A stretch of DNA of 64,000 bases. Source: Hymenobacter nivis (lineage in GTDB: Bacteria; Bacteroidota; Bacteroidia; Cytophagales; Hymenobacteraceae). Shown here piece by piece: positions 15,189 through 22,599 of the stretch (within the stretch, counting starts at the first letter, position 1; each line of letters begins with the position of its first letter). Under the pieces are notes generated by a model, which had not been told where the DNA came from, searched no databases, and was given only the letters and a program-made list of their open reading frames with translations. The DNA lies in contig NZ_RCYZ01000003.1 of the NCBI RefSeq assembly GCF_006439025.1, positions 1-64,000 of the forward strand, in the 5' to 3' direction. Position numbers and translations under genes: made by a program.

Positions 15189-17405
15189 ATGTCCAGAACC
15201 ATTATTATTTCCAACCGCCTGCCCACTAAGGTGCAACGCGCCGCCGACGGCCTGCACTTCCAGCCCAGCGAGGGCGGGCTGGCCACCGGCCTGGGCTCCA
15301 TCTACCGGGCCGATGGCAACGTGTGGGTCGGCTGGCCGGGCCTGTTCGTCGAAGACCCCGCCGAGCAGGCGCAAGTGACCGCGCGGCTGGCCGACGACAG
15401 CATGGCGCCCGTGTTCCTGACCGAAGCCGAAATCCGCGACTACTACGAGGGATTCAGCAACGGCACCTTGTGGCCTACCTTCCACTACTTCAGCGAGTTT
15501 GCCACCTACGTGCCGGCGCACTGGGAAGCTTACCGGGCCGTGAACGAGAAGTTTTGCCAGGCCGTGCTGGCCCTGGCCGGGCCGGAGGACACCATTTGGG
15601 TGCACGACTACCAGCTGCTGCTGCTGCCCGAGCTGCTGCGCCGCGCGCGGCCCAACGCCACCATCGGCTTCTTCCTGCACATCCCGTTTCCGAGCTACGA
15701 ATTGGTGCGGGTGCTGCCCTGGGGCCCCGAGCTGCTGCGCGGCATGCTGGGCGCCGACCTCATTGGTTTTCACACCTTTGGCTACATGCACCACTTTCTG
15801 AGCGCGGTGGCGCACCTGCTGGGCCTACCCACCCAGAATGGGCAGGTCGAAACGCCCGAGCGCACCATCCTGGTTGATGCCTTTCCGATGGGCATCGACT
15901 ACGAGCGCTACGCCCAGGCCGCGGTGAGCGAGGCCGCGCAGGGCTACGAGCGCACCTACCGCGAGGTACTGGGCGAGGCGCGAGTAATTCTCTCCATCGA
16001 CCGGCTCGATTACACCAAAGGCATCGCCCAGCGCTTGCACGCGTTGGAGGGCTTGCTGGTGGCGCACCCCGAGTGGGTGGGCCAGGTCAGCCTGCTGATG
16101 GTCGTGGTGCCCTCGCGCGACCAGGTGGCCCAATACGCGGCCCTCAAGGAGGAAATCGACGAGCTGGTGGGGCGCATCAATGCCCAGTACCGCACCATCA
16201 CCTGGAACCCGATTAACTACTTCTATCGCTCGTTTCCTTTCGAGGAGCTGGTGGCCTTCTACCACCTGGCCGACGTGGCGCTGGTGACGCCCGTGCGCGA
16301 CGGCATGAACCTGGTAGCCAAGGAGTTTATCGCCAGCAAAGGGGACCGGCCGGGCGTGCTCATCCTCAGCGACCGGGCCGGCGCGGCGCAGGAGCTGTCC
16401 GATGCCCTCCTCATCAACCCCACCCACACCGACCAGCTGGTGGGGGCCCTGCACCAGGCCCTGACCATGCCTGCAGACGAGCAGTGCCAACGCCTGCGCC
16501 ACCTGCAAGAGCTGGTGCGCCAATATGATGTCTTTGCCTGGACCAAGCTATTCATGGACCGCTTGGCGTACAGCAAGATAAAGCAGCAAACCCTGGCCAC
16601 CGATGCCCTCGATGCCGAAGCCACCAGCCAGCTGCTAGCCGCCTACCAGGCCGCCGGGCGCCGGCTGCTGCTCTTCGACTACGACGGCACGCTGGTGCGC
16701 TTCCACCCCAACCCCCAGCGCGCCCAGCCCGACGCCGAGCTGCTGGACTTGCTGCGCGCCCTCACCGCTGACCCGCGCAACCGCGTGGTGGTCATCAGCG
16801 GGCGCGACCGGGCCTCGCTGGAGCAGTGGCTGGGGGCCCTACCCCTCGATTTTATTGCCGAGCACGGCGTATGGCTGCGCCGCCACGGCGAAGAATGGCA
16901 CCTCTTTCAGGAGGAGCTGCCCGCCACCTGGAAACGCGAGTTTCGGCCCCTGCTCGAGCAGTACGTGCGGCGCACGGCGGGCTCGCTCATTGAGGAAAAG
17001 GACTACTCGCTGGTCTGGCACTACCGCCGCGCCGATGCCGGCCTGGCCGCCCTGCGCGCCCGCGAGCTGCTGAGCCACCTCACCTTCATGACCAGCAACA
17101 CCGGCCTGCAATTACTGGAAGGCAAAAAAGTACTGGAAATCAAGCCCGCCGGCCTGCACAAAGGCGCGGCCGCGGCCCGCTGGCTGGCCACCGAGCACCC
17201 CGATTTTATCCTGGCCCTGGGCGACGACCGCACCGACGAGGACTTGTTTGAAGTGCTGCCGCCCGCGGCGTACACTGTCAAAGTGGGGAGCGCCCCGCGC
17301 TCGTTGGCCCGCTACTTTACCTCCGGCCCGGCCGAGGTGCGGCAGCTGCTACAAAGGCTGCATCAGGCCGACGTAGCCGCGCCGCTGGTGCCGGTCAACG
17401 CTTGA
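15189..17405 (+). CDS. otsAB: Bifunctional trehalose-6-phosphate synthase/phosphatase
   Basis: A 738-residue fusion that makes trehalose from UDP-glucose and glucose-6-phosphate. Residues 1-480 are the GT20 synthase (start MSRTIIISNRLP; WVHDYQLLLLPELLR; LHIPFPSYE; SIDRLDYTKGIAQRL; VTPVRDGMNLVAKEF). Residues ~490-730 are the HAD-type phosphatase with DYDGTL (Asp497 and Asp499), VISGRD, EHGVW and LGDDRTDEDLF. The frame is open from 14838, but the synthase fold begins at ATG 15189, just after the cyanophycinase stop. Co-transcription with cyanophycin breakdown genes couples release of Asp and Arg to solute synthesis, which would suit desiccation or osmotic stress. Both catalytic halves look intact. 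Confidence 0.95.
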   Translation: MSRTIIISNRLPTKVQRAADGLHFQPSEGGLATGLGSIYRADGNVWVGWPGLFVEDPAEQAQVTARLADDSMAPVFLTEAEIRDYYEGFSNGTLWPTFHYFSEFATYVPAHWEAYRAVNEKFCQAVLALAGPEDTIWVHDYQLLLLPELLRRARPNATIGFFLHIPFPSYELVRVLPWGPELLRGMLGADLIGFHTFGYMHHFLSAVAHLLGLPTQNGQVETPERTILVDAFPMGIDYERYAQAAVSEAAQGYERTYREVLGEARVILSIDRLDYTKGIAQRLHALEGLLVAHPEWVGQVSLLMVVVPSRDQVAQYAALKEEIDELVGRINAQYRTITWNPINYFYRSFPFEELVAFYHLADVALVTPVRDGMNLVAKEFIASKGDRPGVLILSDRAGAAQELSDALLINPTHTDQLVGALHQALTMPADEQCQRLRHLQELVRQYDVFAWTKLFMDRLAYSKIKQQTLATDALDAEATSQLLAAYQAAGRRLLLFDYDGTLVRFHPNPQRAQPDAELLDLLRALTADPRNRVVVISGRDRASLEQWLGALPLDFIAEHGVWLRRHGEEWHLFQEELPATWKREFRPLLEQYVRRTAGSLIEEKDYSLVWHYRRADAGLAALRARELLSHLTFMTSNTGLQLLEGKKVLEIKPAGLHKGAAAARWLATEHPDFILALGDDRTDEDLFEVLPPAAYTVKVGSAPRSLARYFTSGPAEVRQLLQRLHQADVAAPLVPVNA

Positions 17406-17530
17406 TTTCCTTCGACTACTTGTGGAGGCGCATTCTTGCGTCTCTACTTGTTACCGGCTATCCTCCAGACCACTACGCATCCCCAAGCCGCTTAGCCCTT
17501 CTTCTACCTCCCCAAACAAACCACTTCCCT

Positions 17531-18022
17531 ATGACAGGCAAAACCCTACTGTATGGGCTGGCCGCCGGCGCGGCCGGCGTAGCTGCCATGACCCTGGCCG
17601 AGAAGCTGGAGCAGCTATTCACCAAGCGCCCCAACTCCTCCGTGCCCGCCCACACGCTGGCTAAGCTGCTAAAGCTACCCCCCAAACCAGACAGCGAGCG
17701 CCTGGGTCTGAACTGGACCATGCACTGGGGCCAGGGCATCGTGCTGGGTGCCGCCCGCGCCTTGCTGGCCGAGCGCGGGGTGCGCGGCCCTATCGGCTCC
17801 TTCCTGTTTCTGAACCTGCGCCTGCTCAACGACCAAGTGCTGGAAAATGCCACCGGGGCTGGGGCGCTGCCCTGGACCTGGCCCCGCGACGAACAAGCCA
17901 TCGACTTGATTCACAAAGGCATTTATGCCTTCACGGCGGGCGCGCTGCTCGACCGCCTCATCCCCAACCCAGACCCAGCGCCCGTGCCCCGCAAAGGCTG
18001 GACAGTGGGCAAAAAGGCGTAG
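17531..18022 (+). CDS. Small membrane protein, unknown function
   Basis: A 163-residue protein with an N-terminal hydrophobic helix (residues 4-20) and further hydrophobic stretches around residues 69-82 and 130-145. Notable blocks are NWTMHWGQGIVLGAARALLAERGVRGP and a final DRLIPNP. Such proteins are annotated as conserved hypothetical in Bacteroidota and recall DUF1440-like inner-membrane proteins; I cannot assign a role. The frame is open from 17402, but ATG 17531 starts directly before the hydrophobic helix. It may belong to the same transcript as the trehalose gene. Confidence 0.7.
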   Translation: MTGKTLLYGLAAGAAGVAAMTLAEKLEQLFTKRPNSSVPAHTLAKLLKLPPKPDSERLGLNWTMHWGQGIVLGAARALLAERGVRGPIGSFLFLNLRLLNDQVLENATGAGALPWTWPRDEQAIDLIHKGIYAFTAGALLDRLIPNPDPAPVPRKGWTVGKKA

Positions 18023-18034
18023 CCAATCTCCCCG

Positions 18035-18292
18035 TCAGACCCTGATTTTACCCTGGTTGTCCCAGTGACTGGATTTCACCTCTAGGCTGCCGGGCTGCCG
18101 CTTGATGGTGCGCGTGTAGCGCTCGCCCGCAATGAGGCCGTCGGGCCGGCGCTTGCCGAAAAACAGCAGCACCGGCTCGCCATGCTCATTGGTGGTGAAC
18201 GTGATGTCGTAGCCCTTAAACACGTCGTCGATGGTGGTTTTGGGCTCATAGATTTTGTTGAGCTTCTTGTCTAATTCGGGATGCAGCGGCAT
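18035..18292 (-). CDS. Small conserved hypothetical protein
   Basis: An 85-residue soluble protein with the order PELDKKLNKIYEPKTTIDDVFKGYDITF, then EPVLLFFGKRRPDGLIAGERYTRTIKR. The alternating pattern suggests a small beta-rich fold. I do not recognise the family. It is convergent with the small membrane protein gene (12 bp apart) and sits next to a REP-like hairpin element. Confidence 0.65.
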   Translation of the reverse strand: MPLHPELDKKLNKIYEPKTTIDDVFKGYDITFTTNEHGEPVLLFFGKRRPDGLIAGERYTRTIKRQPGSLEVKSSHWDNQGKIRV

Positions 18293-18336
18293 GGGTTGGA
18301 AAGGAATTGGTTGAGTTACAAAATAGCTTGGACGTT

Positions 18337-18436
18337 GTCATGCTGAGCGGAGCGCAGCATCTCTACCGCTTCGTTGTTAGCTTCAGGAGTTAGTATTGAG
18401 GTAGAGATGCTTCGACTGCGCTCCGCTCAGTATGAC
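18337..18436. repeat. REPIN-like inverted element
   Basis: A 100 bp element whose ends are inverted copies of each other. The left end is GTCATGCTGAGCGGAGCG followed by CAGCATCTCTACC; the right end read backwards is GTCATACTGAGCGGAGCG followed by CAGTCGAAGCATCTCTACC. The ends differ by one base and a five-base insertion. This is the layout of a two-REP element (REPIN) spread by a RAYT transposase in many genomes. It lies between the 85-residue gene and the LEA-like gene. Confidence 0.8.
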
Positions 18437-18451
18437 GAGAGGTAGTTATAC

Positions 18452-19363
18452 TTACTCCTCCTTAGCGCCCTTGGCCAGTTTTTTGAGCTCCTTCACCGTG
18501 CCGCTGTTGTTGAACTGCATGGTAGCATCGCGGGCATTGGCGGGGCCGGCGGTCACGGTAGCTGAGCCGGTGAGTTTGTAGTCGGTTTTCTTGGGCTTAA
18601 AAATCGTCTTAAACAGCACTTTGGGCATGGACTTGGGCTGAAACTTTACGTGGATTGGCATCAGCTCGGCGCCCTTCTTTTTAAAGGTTACGTCCTTGGT
18701 TTCCTGGCCTTTCACATCGAGGTCGTCTTCTACCTGGAAGCGATAATTTACCTGCTTCACGGTGAAAGGGATGGCCTCGTAGTTCGTGACGCGCAGCGTG
18801 ACCACGGCCTCCCCTTTTTTGAGGCCCAGCTTGGTGATGTCCACATCGGCGACCTCGATTTTGGGCAGTTTTGGGATGTAGACGCGCTTGCGCACCTCCA
18901 CCGGAATTTGCTGGGGCCCCACGCCGGGCAGGTCGGCGTAGAGCATGGTACGCAGCTGCACCGTCACGCAGTCGCGCTGCGCAGTTTTGGCCGTTTGCTT
19001 AAGCTGCGGCAGGTTCAGCTCCAGCGGCAGCTCCAGGCTACCCAGGGCATTGCCTTTCACCACCAGTGGGCGGGCCTTTTGGCCCTGCGCCAGCTGCTTG
19101 CCGTCGACGCGGGCCGTGTAGCTGAGGCTGTCGATGTGGAGGTCGATGGGCGCGTGGTTGCGCAGCTTCACCAAGAATTGCCCCTTGATTTGCTCGCGGG
19201 TGATGTGGCTGATGTTGAGCGTGGGCTGCTCCAAGGTCGGCAGCAGGGCCCTGCCGCGGTCGGTGGCAAAGTAGGCAATGCCGCCGCCCACCAGCAGCAG
19301 GCCCACCAAGACGAGCAGCGTCGTCACTACCGGGTGTCGCCCGGCCGAAGAAGTAGCAGCCAT
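18452..19363 (-). CDS. LEA type 2-like membrane-anchored protein
   Basis: A 303-residue protein with an N-terminal membrane anchor (about residues 14-32) and two tandem beta-domains of the LEA14/WHy type: residues ~40-160 with ITREQIKGQFLVKLRNHAPIDLHIDSLSYTARVDGKQLAQG, and ~170-290 with VADVDITKLGLKKGEAVVTLRVTNYEAIPFTVKQVNYRF. Plant and bacterial relatives are linked to desiccation tolerance. The bacterial version probably works on the periplasmic face. It is unusually rich in Lys in the second half. Its stop lies close to the REPIN-like element. The exact molecular role is unknown. Confidence 0.75.
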   Translation of the reverse strand: MAATSSAGRHPVVTTLLVLVGLLLVGGGIAYFATDRGRALLPTLEQPTLNISHITREQIKGQFLVKLRNHAPIDLHIDSLSYTARVDGKQLAQGQKARPLVVKGNALGSLELPLELNLPQLKQTAKTAQRDCVTVQLRTMLYADLPGVGPQQIPVEVRKRVYIPKLPKIEVADVDITKLGLKKGEAVVTLRVTNYEAIPFTVKQVNYRFQVEDDLDVKGQETKDVTFKKKGAELMPIHVKFQPKSMPKVLFKTIFKPKKTDYKLTGSATVTAGPANARDATMQFNNSGTVKELKKLAKGAKEE

Positions 19364-19459
19364 GGGAAGAAGTTTGTAGTGAATGATTTTGACTACTAGT
19401 TGCCAAGGAGACCAATGCGCGATTATTCATTGGGCCCCTTGGCCATTGCTTGTCCCTTC

Positions 19460-20563
19460 TCAGCCTTCGGCCCAGTGGTAGCGGCGCTCCTTCCACTGAA
19501 TGGTGCCGGGCCACGCCGTATAAGTGAGCACTGCCAGCGACATGGCCAGCAGGTAGCCCTCGTAGAGCAGCAGCACGCCTAGGTGCTCGCGGTGCCCGGC
19601 CTGCCGCAGCGTAAGTCCCAAAAACAGGCTTTGGCAGAGCATTTTGGCCCCCAGCAATGCCCCGATGGTACCCAGGGGCAGCAGCCCCGGCCAGCCCACC
19701 ACCGTGTAGAAAACGCCATAGGAGCTGAACAGCGCTCCCAGTTGCCAGGGCAGGCGGCCGGCCCCGCGCATCCAGCGCTTGCGCTGGTGCAGCAGGTGGC
19801 GCACGGTGGGCTGCGGCACCGACACGCCCAGCACCCGCGGCTCGATGAGGTTGCGGCAGTGCCAGCCCCGGGCCACGATTTGGGCAAAAAGCTGCAAGTC
19901 TTCGCTGATGCTAAAGGCTAGCGCCTCATAGCCCCCGATGGATTCGTAGGCCGCTCGCGTCACGAGCATGTTGTTGCCCACGGCCGTAATGGGCAGGCCG
20001 CAGTCGGTGAGCACCCGGACGAGGTTGAGGCCAAACAGCCAGTCGAGCCCCTGCAGGCGGCCAAACAGCCCGCCGCCCGCCGTGGTAATGCCCGTGACCA
20101 CGCCTACCCCCGGCTGGGCAGCGGTCAGCATGGCGGCTACCCAGCCGGGGTGCAGGGCCATGCCGGCATCGGTGAGCAGGAAGTAGTGGGTGGTAGCAGC
20201 GCGGCAGAGGTGGGCCAGCACATTGCTTTTGCCGCGGGCCGTGCCCAGCCGGTGCTGGATGGGCAGCAGCCGAAACTGCGGCTTGTCGGCAATGAAGCTC
20301 CGCACCACGGCCGCCGTGTCGTCGGTTGAAGCGTCGTCACCGATGAGGATTTCGAGTTGCTCGGCCGGGTAGTCGAGGGCGGCCAGCGCCTGCAGGCACC
20401 GCTCGATGGTGGCCTCTTCGTTGCGCGCCGCTACTAGAATGCTCACCCGCGGGTAGTGCGCCAGCGGCGGCAGCGCGGGCCGGGGCCACGCCGCCCGCAG
20501 CAGCACCAAGCCGTAGAGGCCGAAGAATATTCCAAAGACAATCGCAGGAAAAACCATAGGCAA
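19460..20563 (-). CDS. GT2 family glycosyltransferase (membrane)
   Basis: A 367-residue processive-type GT2 enzyme. A first membrane helix spans about residues 3-24; the catalytic domain has VSILVAARNEE, GDDASTDDTAAVV, LLTDAGMALHPGW (DxD-like TDA) and the HQRKRWMRG motif (QxxRW type). Two or three C-terminal helices begin at about 275. Such proteins build surface polysaccharides or transfer sugars to lipids. Sugar and acceptor cannot be inferred here. A palindrome lies 90 bp upstream of its start at 20651-20697. It is a single gene, 96 bp from the start of the LEA-like gene. Confidence 0.85.
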   Translation of the reverse strand: MPMVFPAIVFGIFFGLYGLVLLRAAWPRPALPPLAHYPRVSILVAARNEEATIERCLQALAALDYPAEQLEILIGDDASTDDTAAVVRSFIADKPQFRLLPIQHRLGTARGKSNVLAHLCRAATTHYFLLTDAGMALHPGWVAAMLTAAQPGVGVVTGITTAGGGLFGRLQGLDWLFGLNLVRVLTDCGLPITAVGNNMLVTRAAYESIGGYEALAFSISEDLQLFAQIVARGWHCRNLIEPRVLGVSVPQPTVRHLLHQRKRWMRGAGRLPWQLGALFSSYGVFYTVVGWPGLLPLGTIGALLGAKMLCQSLFLGLTLRQAGHREHLGVLLLYEGYLLAMSLAVLTYTAWPGTIQWKERRYHWAEG

Positions 20564-20650
20564 GGAGCCGGCCCGGCGGGCCGGGCAGCTAGCTTCTTAC
20601 GGCGGACTAAACGCTTATCGTTTCAACACAAAATACTGATTTCTTGTTTA

Positions 20651-20697
20651 TTACACCAGCAAATACGCACTACAAGGGTACGTATTTGCTGGTGTAA
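20651..20697. promoter_or_regulatory. Perfect 17 bp-arm palindrome upstream of the GT2 gene
   Basis: Arms TTACACCAGCAAATACG and CGTATTTGCTGGTGTAA are perfect reverse complements with a 13-base spacer. It lies 88-134 bp before the GT2 start. It may be an operator or a terminator for an unseen gene. It lacks a T run. Its inner part ACGCACTA..TACGTATT resembles the element before katN. Confidence 0.6.
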
Positions 20698-21393
20698 CGC
20701 AGGCGTTTAGTTAGTGAGACAAACCAATAGGCTGACTCTTAAACTGAAAGTCCACGCTACCGTCCAGCGCCTCGACCCGCGCTAGTTGGCAGCCTCGCCG
20801 CCTGGCACATCACCGGCAGATGCCGCCCCCCTTGGCCTGGGTCACTACTGGTACGGCCAGGCAGGGGTTGGTGGCACCGGCGTCCACCTACCGGGCAGCG
20901 CCGCCGCCGCGGGCTGGATGACAGGCAGCACCTGCGCGAGTAGCAGCTGGCCATCCAGCAGCATAAGGGGTGAACAGGCACCTTCCAGCGGGCAGAAATA
21001 CTACTGCCAGTGCGTGACCCCGCCGGGCACGGGGCAGGCCGGGTGAACCGTCTGGAGCGCCGGGATCGTGGGCAACAATGGGCATGTGGTAGCGGCTAGC
21101 AGGCACCAAGGCCAGCAAAACGGGCCACTTAATAGCCCCCAAGACACACTGCTCTAGCCACTCTAACGGGCCGCTCCGTACCTCTGCCGGAATTTTGCGG
21201 GTATTTCCACGCCGGGCGGTGGGCCTACGTAGTGCCCGCGCAGGCGAAGCGCGACCAGCTTGAGCAAATGGCTATGCAGTGGTGCCTCAAGCGATGGGAT
21301 GCAAATGCCTCGGTCCTACGTAGGGGTTTGCCCGGATAAGATTTTTCGGTGTTTTAACAGGCCGTAATCAGTAGTTCCTGGCTGGCGCCGTGT

Positions 21394-21413
21394 GCGCTTA
21401 AGTCCGAATTTTG
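21394..21413 (+). promoter_or_regulatory. Candidate shared upstream motif (STAS gene)
   Basis: GCGCTTAAGTCCGAATTTTG, ending 81 bp before the STAS gene. It is a weaker match to the elements at 9852 and 12911. Confidence 0.25.
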
Positions 21414-21494
21414 TTTGAGTGGCCGCGCCGCTGTCTAGCAAGGCAGCGGCGCGGGCCCTTCTTAATTGGCGCGGGCCCCTAGTTCTGGTTAGCT

Positions 21495-21860
21495 ATGCTT
21501 ATTGTGTATCACGAAATAATGCCCGATAGCTACGTGCTCGTGCTGGCTCCTGATTCGGCCACGGCTTCCGAATTCGAGCTGGCGCACCACCTAAGCTGCG
21601 CGGCCCGCAGCGGCAAGCCTGCTGTGTGGGTCGATTGCCGGCTGGTCAATACCATGTCGCCGACGGCGGCACGCCTGCTGTGGGCCTGCCACCACCGCCT
21701 GCAAAAGCGCGGGGCCCAGTTGGTGCTCTGCGGGGTGTCGGCCGCGCTGGCACAGGTACTACACCAGCTTTGCACAGGCCCGAAGCCTGACTTATGCCTG
21801 GTAGATAGCCTCGATGAAGCCGACGCCCGGCTTCGTGCACAGCCATCCCAGCGCAGCTAG
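21495..21860 (+). CDS. STAS-like domain protein
   Basis: A 121-residue protein with the alternating pattern of an anti-sigma-factor antagonist (STAS) domain: YVLVLAPDSATASEFELAHHL, AVWVDCRLVNTMSPTAARLLWACHHRL, AQLVLCGVSAALAQVLHQL and PDLCLVDSLDEA. The usual phosphorylated Ser would lie in the loop NTMSPTAARLL (Ser or Thr available). In Bacteroidota such proteins are often short partners of sensor kinases or fumarate-type switches. It is followed 16 bp later by a 75-residue protein gene. There is an alternative ATG at codon 9. Partner unknown. Confidence 0.65.
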   Translation: MLIVYHEIMPDSYVLVLAPDSATASEFELAHHLSCAARSGKPAVWVDCRLVNTMSPTAARLLWACHHRLQKRGAQLVLCGVSAALAQVLHQLCTGPKPDLCLVDSLDEADARLRAQPSQRS

Positions 21861-21876
21861 CCCCACCCTTGTTTTC

Positions 21877-22104
21877 ATGGATATCCCGTCCTCCTTTCAC
21901 CCGCTGCCCGAGGGGCTTACGCTAAGCCAGCAGCAAGAGTGGTACCAGCGCTGCCAGACGGCTCGCCGCATACTTGCTCAGCAAGTGGCGACTACCGGTG
22001 GCCCCGACGTTGAAATTCTCGCCTATTTGCAGCCCTACGTACACGGCGAGATTACCCTGGGCCAGGCCATCGGCCGCCTGCTCAACCATCAGGCTTGCCG
22101 CTAG
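21877..22104 (+). CDS. Small VbhA-like protein
   Basis: A 75-residue protein whose C-terminal half, ARRILAQQVATTGG followed by LAYLQPYVHGEITLGQAIGRLL, resembles the 'GEIT-EA' helix seen in VbhA-type antitoxins and in small helical domains that precede them. No Fic toxin or other toxin gene follows, so it is not a complete toxin-antitoxin pair here. ATG 21877 is preferred over the earlier in-frame start at 21814, which would overlap the STAS gene. It is likely co-transcribed with that gene. Confidence 0.5.
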   Translation: MDIPSSFHPLPEGLTLSQQQEWYQRCQTARRILAQQVATTGGPDVEILAYLQPYVHGEITLGQAIGRLLNHQACR

Positions 22105-22599
22105 CCAAAGCAGCCGTTGCGTGAGGGGAGACAGCACCTGGGTAGCTACCTTAAATCTCTAACGCAAGTCGCTGGCTATGTCCCACTAAAGGGCCGTATT
22201 TTGGATGGCTACCGACCCCACGCAAATGGCCCCAAAACGCAGGTTTTCCGGGCCGTTTTTCTACACCGTTTACTGGAGGCTACTTTGCTCCGGATAGTCG
22301 TGGCTAGAACTGGGGCAGTTTCTAGGTTAGCGCACTAGGTTTTATCGTTGCGCGCCAACGATGCTAGCGGAAGCACGTATTTGGATAGTAGCTGTGCGGG
22401 TGCCAGGCACTGGTTGCCGGTTGTTCGCATCTGGCCCAACCCGTGGCCGACGCCCCACAACGAGCGGATGACCACCGGTTTGCTTTTGAAAGGCTGCTGG
22501 AAAGCGAGCAATCAGAAACTTGACGGCCAGGTTTTTGGTTTTGCTCCGCACGGCATCCTGATCCGAAAACTGCGGCAATCCCCGCGCACGGCCATCCCC
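22105..22599. other. Intergenic region before paoABC
   Basis: The plus-strand frame of the downstream gene is open from 22348, but no conserved sequence is seen before ATG 22600. A minus-strand frame 22342-22629 also has no recognised family. The stretch probably holds the paoABC promoter; a short hairpin ATCGTTG/CAACGAT lies at about 22343-22361. Confidence 0.4.

Larger units (their letters stand above)
20564..21494. other. Long intergenic region with a palindrome and a possible coding remnant
   Basis: No intact gene is seen in 930 bases. It holds the 17 bp-arm palindrome at 20651-20697 and an upstream motif at 21394-21413. The plus-strand frame ending at TAA 21337-21339 reads as a protein-like run (FCGYFHAGRWAYVVPAQ, then LEQMAMQWCLKRWDANA) without a clear start codon. 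The latter may be a decayed gene of unknown family. The remaining short frames look random. Confidence 0.4.

Noticed and set aside
21495..22104. Complete toxin-antitoxin system
   Set aside because: Only an antitoxin-like helix is seen; no Fic or other toxin follows.
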